A stretch of 64,000 bases of DNA from Paraglaciecola arctica (GTDB lineage Bacteria > Pseudomonadota > Gammaproteobacteria > Enterobacterales > Alteromonadaceae): positions 101,266 to 165,265 of the forward strand of contig NZ_JAHKQO010000007.1 in assembly GCF_018861065.1 (NCBI RefSeq). The letters run 5' to 3'. Below, one piece after another: positions 59,819-64,000 of this stretch. A model generated the notes under the pieces. That model was given only the letters and a program-made list of their open reading frames with translations, was not told where the DNA came from and did not search any database. Made by a program: the position numbers and the translations under genes. Position 1 is the first letter of the stretch; every line of letters starts with the position of its first letter.

Positions 59819-61813
59819 ATGAAATTTTTTCTACGTTCGCTACATCTGTGTTTTGTAATCAGTGTTTTATTTTTGGGCTGTTCTTCGAACGAAACGGTAA
59901 CCCCCTCAGCTAATAATGCGAAAAAACAGAGTGTTTACACGCCAACGTTTTCAGAACCTAAAGATTGGCTGCGCTCAGAAAGTAAGGAAGCAATCACTTA
60001 CACTGCGCCTGAGGGTAATGCGAGAGTGATGTTAGTCTCTATTGCCCAAGCTACGGATGCGCAAAGTGCTGCAAAATTGGCTTGGGGCAAGGTAGATCCT
60101 AACTTTAATCGAGTGCTAAAACTCGAAAATGAAAATGCGCCGACACGGGGGTGGGATGCAATTGTAGAAATTGAATATCAAACCTCTCCCGCAGAAGAAC
60201 GAGTGGTGTATGCCTATCCACACTACTACCAAAATCAGTGGTCGGTTTTTTTAATTGACGCTAATTTAGGTACGCTGGGAAAGCGCGGTGCAGCGGTTCG
60301 CAAAATGTATCAAAGTTTGACTCGTGCAGGATACCAATCAATTGATCTCAAGGGGAAAACTGCTAAAACAATTACGCCAGAAATAGTTGCAGAACTTCTA
60401 GAGTTTCTAAAAAACTCTACTCAAGCGCTTAAAATTCCTGGCGCTGGCGTGGGAATAATTCAAAACGGTGAAGTGGTTTATTCTGGTGGTGTGGGAGTCA
60501 AAGATATAGAAACGGCTGAAGCCATTGACGGAGACACGCGATTTATCATTGCCTCTAACACCAAAAGTATGACTACGTTGTTATTGGCTAAACTTGTGGA
60601 GCAGGGCCTGATTGGGTGGGACGATACAGTGATTAGCCACTACCCAAATTTCCGATTGGGCGATGAAGAAACCACAAAAAGTGTATTAATACGTCATTTA
60701 GTATGCGCCTGTACGGGGTTACCCCGTAAAGACTTCGAATGGGTTTTTAATAATGGTCCAGATACTCCTGCTCAATCTGTGTTTGACGAATTGGCCGCTA
60801 CCCAGCCAACAAGTGGCTTTGGTGAACTCTATCAATATAATAATCAGATGGCCGCAGCCGCGGGATACGTCGCCGCTTATAAACTCTATCCTGATATGGA
60901 ACTAGGCGCAGCCTATGATCGTGCTATGCAAGAATATATTTTTGACAGATTAGATATGAGTCATACCACTTTCGACTTCAAAACGGCGTTAAGTGGCAAT
61001 ATCGCCAAACCCTATACAGTTAATTTTGATGGCGAAATAACCGCAATAAAACAAACACCAAGTGATGGTTTTAATCATACCGTTATAGCTTACCGCCCAG
61101 CTGGTGGCGCTTGGTCAACACCAACCGATATGCTGAAATATATTTACAATGAATTGTCTGGAGGAATTGCACCTGACGGAAAACGCCTGTTTGCTGAAAC
61201 CCCATTATTAGAGCGCAGAGCCCCATTTGTAGAAACGGGGGCCGAGTCTACATACGGTATGGGATTGTCAAATAAAGACATTGATGGCATTGCCATAGTA
61301 GAGCATGGTGGTTCAATGGCGGGTTATTTGTCACAAATGGTGATCATTCCAGAGGCAAATATTGGCGCAGTCATCTTAACTAATTCAGATAGGGGAGGCG
61401 CACTTCTAGCTCCTTTCGGACGTAAACTGGTCGAGTTACTTTATGACGCTGAACCCAAAGCAGAGGCTCAAGTTGCGGTAGCAGTCGATGGTGCGAATCA
61501 ATACCTCGCTAAGGAGCGCGCTGAGCTGACAATTCCAGCCGATGCAACAATCATCAAGAGTCTTGCTAAAACTTATACGAGTCCTAAATTGGGGTCTGTG
61601 GAAATCCGCAACGAAGGCGACTCTGTGATTCTCGACTCTGGTGTGTGGCGTGGTCCCTTAGGTTCTAAAACTAACCCAGATGGCACTATATCCCTAGTTA
61701 TCACTGATGGTGCAACCTCGGGTGTGGAGTTTATTGTTGGAGAGTTAGAGGGCAAAACAACCCTCAATTTAATTACGCCACAACATAAATATGTTTTAAC
61801 TGAAAGCGACTAG
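59819..61813 (+). CDS. Serine hydrolase (beta-lactamase/PBP-like) lipoprotein
   Basis: 664 residues. The lipobox LFLGC predicts lipidation at Cys21. After an ~165-residue N-terminal domain, the class-C beta-lactamase fold has Ser246-x-x-Lys249 (ASNTK), Tyr340-x-Asn (YNN) and His496-Gly-Gly (HGG), the usual SxxK/YxN/HxG set. The segment usually reading H(L/T)xHTSGLP reads HLVCACTGLP, with two Cys. A small C-terminal beta-domain follows from about 580. It is probably a D-aminopeptidase or esterase on the periplasmic face. Confidence 0.88.
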   Translation: MKFFLRSLHLCFVISVLFLGCSSNETVTPSANNAKKQSVYTPTFSEPKDWLRSESKEAITYTAPEGNARVMLVSIAQATDAQSAAKLAWGKVDPNFNRVLKLENENAPTRGWDAIVEIEYQTSPAEERVVYAYPHYYQNQWSVFLIDANLGTLGKRGAAVRKMYQSLTRAGYQSIDLKGKTAKTITPEIVAELLEFLKNSTQALKIPGAGVGIIQNGEVVYSGGVGVKDIETAEAIDGDTRFIIASNTKSMTTLLLAKLVEQGLIGWDDTVISHYPNFRLGDEETTKSVLIRHLVCACTGLPRKDFEWVFNNGPDTPAQSVFDELAATQPTSGFGELYQYNNQMAAAAGYVAAYKLYPDMELGAAYDRAMQEYIFDRLDMSHTTFDFKTALSGNIAKPYTVNFDGEITAIKQTPSDGFNHTVIAYRPAGGAWSTPTDMLKYIYNELSGGIAPDGKRLFAETPLLERRAPFVETGAESTYGMGLSNKDIDGIAIVEHGGSMAGYLSQMVIIPEANIGAVILTNSDRGGALLAPFGRKLVELLYDAEPKAEAQVAVAVDGANQYLAKERAELTIPADATIIKSLAKTYTSPKLGSVEIRNEGDSVILDSGVWRGPLGSKTNPDGTISLVITDGATSGVEFIVGELEGKTTLNLITPQHKYVLTESD

Positions 61814-61825
61814 TTCAAGACTCAG

Positions 61826-61944
61826 GATTATCACCAAGCAGCTTTGCTAGCCGTCATCAATTTGCCGATTACGGATATTGATTATCAGTTTTAATGGATG
61901 GGAAACGACCTAAAGCCGATATCCACAAAGTTGCTTTGTTAAGC
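61826..61944 (-). other. Decayed integron attC-like site downstream of the cassette gene
   Basis: Read on the minus strand, GCTTAAC (RYYYAAC, at 61944–61938) follows the cassette stop by eight bases. The arm AAGCAACTTTG pairs with CAAAGCTGCTT (stem bases 61836–61846 and 61926–61936, 10/11 plus a wobble). The expected GTTRRRY end reads GATAATC, so two key bases are lost and recombination would be impaired. Confidence 0.5.
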
Positions 61945-61952
61945 ATGCAGTT

Positions 61953-62393
61953 TTAGTAAGGCTCATGTGCTAATAATGTACGAATTAGACGGGTAGGAAT
62001 ACTAACGGTGATGTCCCACTGTGGGAACCCTTTTCCTGGTGGCCAGAAATCTCTTGATTCAAATTCCAGATCAGAAACATCTTTCCACTCGAAAACACTG
62101 CCTCCTGGAAAACAAGTGCTTAACTTACATTCGAATTCACCTAATTCAGGAAGTTTGAGCAATTCATATATCTTTGCGCCACCGGCCAGCATCTTTGGTT
62201 TTAAACCCAAATCTCTTTCAATTTGCAATGCAGTTAAGCCTACAATGTATTTTTCCTGAGTTACATACCCTACTCGATTTCCGACATTACTAGAAGATGT
62301 AACCACTTTGACTAGTTTATTTTTAGTATTCAATTTCCAACTATTCATTGACCTGATCTTTACAAGCTCATAAAAAGTAGATTTAAGTGTCAT
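61953..62393 (-). CDS. Integron-cassette-like gene, unknown function (146 aa)
   Basis: 146 residues with a strong AAAGGAG ribosome site nine bases before the ATG. There is no signal peptide or membrane helix. It contains GLTALQIERDLGLKP, a Gly-rich FPGGSVFEW segment and a Pro/Gly motif WPPGKGFPQWDIT. I do not recognise the family with confidence; such small soluble orphans are common in integron cassettes, and some are antitoxins or toxins. It begins 32 bases inside an attC site and ends eight bases before a decayed one, so it is bounded like a single cassette. Confidence 0.75.
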   Translation of the reverse strand: MTLKSTFYELVKIRSMNSWKLNTKNKLVKVVTSSSNVGNRVGYVTQEKYIVGLTALQIERDLGLKPKMLAGGAKIYELLKLPELGEFECKLSTCFPGGSVFEWKDVSDLEFESRDFWPPGKGFPQWDITVSIPTRLIRTLLAHEPY

Positions 62394-62425
62394 TGATAGG
62401 GTCTCCTTTGATTTTTACTTTATTT

Positions 62426-62491
62426 GCCTAACACCAAATTAAGCGGCGTTGACCGTTCTTGCTAATGTTGGCTTCAATTTCCTTGTTAGGT
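62426..62491 (-). other. Integron attC recombination site (66 bp)
   Basis: The site is oriented on the minus strand. ACCTAAC (RYYYAAC) opens it, AAATTGAAGC (L'') pairs with GCTTAATTT (L') leaving one extrahelical G, and GTTAGGC (GTTRRRY, 62432–62426) closes it. The 3' part GCTTAA…GTGTTAGGC is the canonical attC end. The length of 66 bp is within the usual range. Cleavage at G|TTAGGC places the next cassette as the gene ending at 61953. Confidence 0.82.
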
Positions 62492-62685
62492 TTATTTAGC
62501 ATAAAACTTATAAATAACAACTCGGCTATGAGCTTCCGCGTAGTCTGGCCTGTTGTAATCAATTCACGGTGGAAAACCAAAATCAGGATCGTACTCAATG
62601 CTCACCTCGACATTTTCTTTTAGTCGATTGATTTTATTACCCTAGTGCTATCAAAGAATTCAGGTGTCGTTTTATATAAATCCGA

Positions 62686-62699
62686 AATAAAAGAGGTCA
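62686..62699 (+). repeat. Right copy of a 14-bp imperfect inverted repeat
   Basis: AATAAAAGAGGTCA complements 59542–59555 at 13 of 14 positions. It is followed by GAGTTACTTTAATG, a phrase resembling sequences near small transposase remnants in related genera (from memory, unverified). Confidence 0.5.
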
Positions 62700-63042
62700 G
62701 AGTTACTTTAATGAAATTTCATTCTAAATCAGTTGGCGACAGCCCTTGAATGGGTTGCTTTTGAGTTATCAATACTGACTGCTGAATGATATGCTCTTTA
62801 CGACAAAGTCGCTCGGTAATGAAAGCGAAAGAGCCCCTTGGTAATCACACTAATTTAAAACTCCGAGCCTTTCAGTGGGTTGCGCATTGGGTCGCTTGTA
62901 AAGTTGAAAGACGTTTTTAGTCAAATAGATTGGCTGCCGGTACAGGCAACGTAATTCTCAAAGAAAGCAATGCATAGAATAGCGAACAAAATTCTGACAC
63001 CAAGCTTTATCAAGAGTTACAAAATAGAAAAATAGTATCGCT

Positions 63043-63750
63043 TTATATTCGCGACTCAATCAAGGCTAAAGCATCAGCAAGGATATCTTCGACTAGTTGA
63101 TAGGCTCGTTTTTCATCGCCTGATTTTATTGCATCAAACACATCAGCATGAAATGAGACGTCAGTGTTTTTAACACCTAGAGTTTGGTTGTTATAGCGAA
63201 TACTTACTTTTAATGCTGCTTTGACAAACTGAGTAAATTGAATGAAAAACCTATTTCCACTGGCTTGTAAAATTGCGTTAAGAAAACAGATATGCGCATC
63301 TAGTTGATCGTCCAAACCTTCTTCGGCTTCTGCTATTCTAAACAGAGCTTCTTCAATTTGTTTTAGCTGTTTGGGCGTTGCGTTTCGTGCCGCAAGTTTC
63401 ATTGCGTTGGGTTCTATTGCCGCTCTGACTTGTGTGAATTCTCTCAATAAACTCAAAGAAGGTTTACTTTGTAATATCCAAGAAAGCACATCGCTATCGA
63501 ACAAATTCCATTCCGTTTCAGGTAATACTCTAATACCTTTTTTGGGTCTTGATGAAATAAGTCCCTTTGCTGAGAGCATTTTCACAGCCTCTCGGGTGGA
63601 GCTTCTACTGACCTCGAATTGCTTACAGAGAATTGCTTCAGAAGGCATGCCCTCGCCGACGGGATACTTACCATTTACGATTGATACACCTAGAGTATGA
63701 GTAAGCTGTTGGGTTAAATTACGGTTTTGAGACATACTAATTCCATTCAA
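63043..63750 (-). CDS. GntR-family (FCD-domain) transcriptional regulator
   Basis: 235 residues. The N-terminal winged helix (about 5–75) has the GntR pattern (GEGMPSEAILCKQFEVSRSS, STREAVKMLSAKGLI), followed by an all-helical FCD domain (about 95–230), the FadR subfamily that senses small organic acids or sugar acids through a metal site. A second start 15 bases later has a better ribosome site. It lies 58 bases downstream of a possible alpha-galactosidase gene on the same strand and may control a sugar cluster beyond the edge. Confidence 0.9.
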   Translation of the reverse strand: MNGISMSQNRNLTQQLTHTLGVSIVNGKYPVGEGMPSEAILCKQFEVSRSSTREAVKMLSAKGLISSRPKKGIRVLPETEWNLFDSDVLSWILQSKPSLSLLREFTQVRAAIEPNAMKLAARNATPKQLKQIEEALFRIAEAEEGLDDQLDAHICFLNAILQASGNRFFIQFTQFVKAALKVSIRYNNQTLGVKNTDVSFHADVFDAIKSGDEKRAYQLVEDILADALALIESRI

Positions 63751-63808
63751 AAATACTAAGCCGCATATAACATATAAACGGCTTCAATCGATCAGTGTAC
63801 GGTAAATT

Positions 63809-64000
63809 CTACACCTTGTGTAGCTTGAAAATGAGACTAGTTTGCACGAAGGTGATTGGCAGTTGCATGCCATACTGCATTAGCACCTCTCCACTAAAAG
63901 TCTGGTTTTCTATTTTGCTCAAAATAGAGGGTGAATACTCTTTGAGCGAGGTTGGCCAGACTAAGTTGAAGCGGTATTCGTAGTTTTTGACTAAACCAAC
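63809..64000 (-). CDS. Partial CDS, C-terminus of a possible GH36-type alpha-galactosidase
   Basis: An open frame enters from the right edge and ends at TAG (63811–63809), giving 63 residues. It reads like a real C-terminus: alternating hydrophobic strands, FSGEVLMQYGMQLPI, then a final strand SLIFKLHKV. The SGExLM…G…LP pattern resembles the C-terminal domain of GH36 alpha-galactosidases, but the fragment is too short to be sure. It is upstream of, and codirectional with, the GntR gene. Confidence 0.5.
   Translation of the reverse strand, partial: VGLVKNYEYRFNLVWPTSLKEYSPSILSKIENQTFSGEVLMQYGMQLPITFVQTSLIFKLHKV

Larger units (their letters stand above)
62394..63042. other. Gene-free 649-base stretch with attC site and repeat arm
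   Basis: No open frame with a plausible start and ribosome site was found on either strand. It contains the attC site (62426–62491) and the right inverted-repeat arm (62686–62699). The remainder looks like decayed DNA. Confidence 0.6.

Noticed and set aside
62008-62259. Plus-strand 83-aa frame opposite the cassette gene
   Set aside because: The minus-strand frame has a strong ribosome site and cassette borders; the plus frame has neither.
63795-63983. Plus-strand 62-aa frame near the right edge
   Set aside because: The minus strand reads as a continuous C-terminal protein segment through the same bases, which is the better explanation.

Overview
The window looks like a chromosomal segment of a marine gammaproteobacterium of the Alteromonadales, most likely Paraglaciecola/Glaciecola or a close relative. 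This is inferred from gene order and protein style: AT-rich DNA, the rpoN–lpt–kds–mla–murA–deg–zap block, the mrcA/pilMNOPQ–aroKB–damX–dam block, a TorF-type porin and an ast cluster. No rRNA, tRNA or CRISPR array was seen. Most of the window is core genome. The left edge and the last ~5 kb are accessory.

Layout. (1) 1–2.9 kb: a minus-strand trio of an exported protein, a class-3 lipase with a hydrophobic C-terminal half, and an acidic protein whose gene carries a C9 tract; this could be an effector/partner locus. (2) 3–13.5 kb, minus strand: an EamA transporter and MgtE; then the nitrogen-PTS/RpoN cluster (NPr, RapZ, PtsN, HPF, RpoN); the LPS transport genes lptB-lptA-lptC; the Kdo genes kdsC-kdsD; and a Na+/Ca2+ exchanger. 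(3) 13.8–18.5 kb, plus strand: mlaFEDCB, ibaG and murA. The lpt/kds/mla/murA genes together build and maintain the outer membrane and cell wall. (4) 18.5–23.7 kb: the periplasmic proteases DegS and DegQ, ZapG, ZapE and a YeeN-type YebC paralogue. (5) 23.8–31.3 kb: an exported nucleosidase, a YkgJ-type cysteine-cluster protein, FolE, HemJ, a ClC channel, a DUF6776 protein, ErpA behind an IscR-like promoter, and a DUF1338 protein. (6) 31.3–39 kb, minus strand: arginine succinyltransferase pathway genes (astD, astA, astC/argD), an HDOD protein, pabA/trpG, trpS and rpe. (7) 39–40.5 kb: a TorF-type porin behind a sigma-54-like promoter, and a small membrane protein. (8) 40.5–52.2 kb: dam, damX, aroB, aroK, then pilQPONM (type IV pilus inner-membrane platform and secretin), with mrcA (PBP1A) divergent. 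(9) 52.3–59.4 kb: malic enzyme, a YiiX-like cysteine hydrolase, a LysE exporter, DUF3703, an M24 peptidase, a YdcH-like protein, a 2OG-Fe(II) oxygenase, and an enoyl-CoA hydratase gene lacking its 5' end. (10) 59.4–64 kb: a lipoprotein serine hydrolase, a cassette-like gene of unknown function flanked by an intact and a decayed integron attC site, a 0.65-kb gene-free stretch, a GntR/FCD regulator, and the 3' end of a possible alpha-galactosidase gene.

The most notable non-core signals are: the attC-flanked single cassette with no integrase in view; a 13/14 inverted repeat bracketing the serine-hydrolase/cassette segment; the GG-N10-GC (sigma-54) promoter with distal NtrC-like half-sites upstream of the porin; the IscR-type site overlapping the erpA promoter; and the lipase trio with its homopolymeric tract. 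All family assignments come from reading the translated sequences. No database search was run.
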